Assembly (NCBI RefSeq): GCF_030646845.1 | Contig: NZ_JAUSLE010000069.1 | Span: 97,262-161,261 of the forward strand | DNA length: 64,000 nt | Reading direction: 5' to 3' | Source: Rhodoferax sp. | GTDB lineage: Bacteria > Pseudomonadota > Gammaproteobacteria > Burkholderiales > Burkholderiaceae_C | Shown here: piece by piece, positions 63,988-64,000 of the stretch | Layout: each line of letters starts with the position of its first letter | How positions within the stretch are numbered: the first letter of the stretch is position 1 | Program-made: the position numbers and the translations under genes | Notes under the pieces: generated by a model | What the model was told of the DNA's origin: nothing | What the model saw: the letters and a program-made list of their open reading frames with translations, nothing else | The model's database searches: none

Positions 63988-64000
63988 ATGCCCGGCAAGA
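63988..64000 (+). CDS. Possible start of a gene running off the right edge
   Basis: ATG preceded by AAGG, encoding MPGK before the window ends. IS21-type IstA proteins often begin with similar residues, and the tandem repeats upstream fit. Too little is visible for a firm call. Confidence 0.25.

Noticed and set aside
1..64000. CRISPR array, prophage or rRNA operon
   Set aside because: No regularly spaced repeats, phage structural genes or rRNA sequence were seen; the YqjE-like protein is a cellular relative of holins, not evidence of a phage.

Overview
The window is about 60% G+C and gene-dense. Its gene families and gene orders point to a betaproteobacterium of the order Burkholderiales, most likely Comamonadaceae close to Rhodoferax or Polaromonas. 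Supporting signs are the rpsF-priB-rpsR-rplI cluster, the surE-pcm-nlpD-rpoS cluster, earP next to an Arg32-type efp, the VC_2705-type sodium:solute symporter with a fused small subunit, and the feo genes. The placement rests on family knowledge only; no database search was done.

Layout. 1-9.7 kb (minus strand): an aminotransferase of the AlaA type, hom, thrC, mobB, moeA, moaD, moaE, clpB and a partial thioesterase. From hom to moaD every junction is an overlap of stop and start codons, so threonine synthesis and molybdenum cofactor assembly look translationally coupled. 9.8-12.7 kb (plus): an Mth938-fold protein, a Bcp peroxiredoxin and a PIN-PhoH ATPase. 12.8-15.9 kb (minus): dnaB and the rpsF-priB-rpsR-rplI operon. 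16-21.8 kb: symporter and PEP synthase, with the divergent PEP synthase regulator. 21.8-31.1 kb: an iron island with feoA-feoB and a Cys-tailed small protein, a DUF1513 protein, a TonB-dependent siderophore receptor with piuC, and tonB-exbB-exbD-hemP. Fur-like operators overlap the promoters of three of these units. 31.4-33.7 kb: ahpC and ahpF, with an OxyR-like site before ahpC. 33.7-37.5 kb: small membrane proteins, a lipoprotein and rlmD. 37.8-42 kb: an Aer-like chemoreceptor and a GGDEF-EAL protein. 42-46.2 kb: exonuclease, rpoS, nlpD, pcm, surE. 46.3-52.7 kb: oxidoreductase, tRNA-His, ppiD, tRNA-Val, hupB, tartrate dehydrogenase, a DMT transporter and pgsA. 52.7-56.5 kb: uvrC, earP, efp. 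56.6-62.9 kb: thymidine phosphorylase-like and PRPP synthase-like pair, a PaaK-like adenylation enzyme, a DUF883/YqjE/YqjK-like trio and a LOG protein. 62.9-64 kb: a frameshifted IS3-type transposase, then tandem repeats that look like the end of a second insertion sequence running off the window.

Two observations stand out. First, an approximately 50-bp repeat occurs at least nine times. Four copies are intergenic and five lie inside genes (moeA, the siderophore receptor signal peptide, rlmD, rpoS, earP). The coding copies keep one reading frame per orientation, so the repeat appears to add peptide segments to conserved proteins. Second, the AlaA-type aminotransferase has threonine at residue 240, where the family carries the lysine that binds pyridoxal phosphate.
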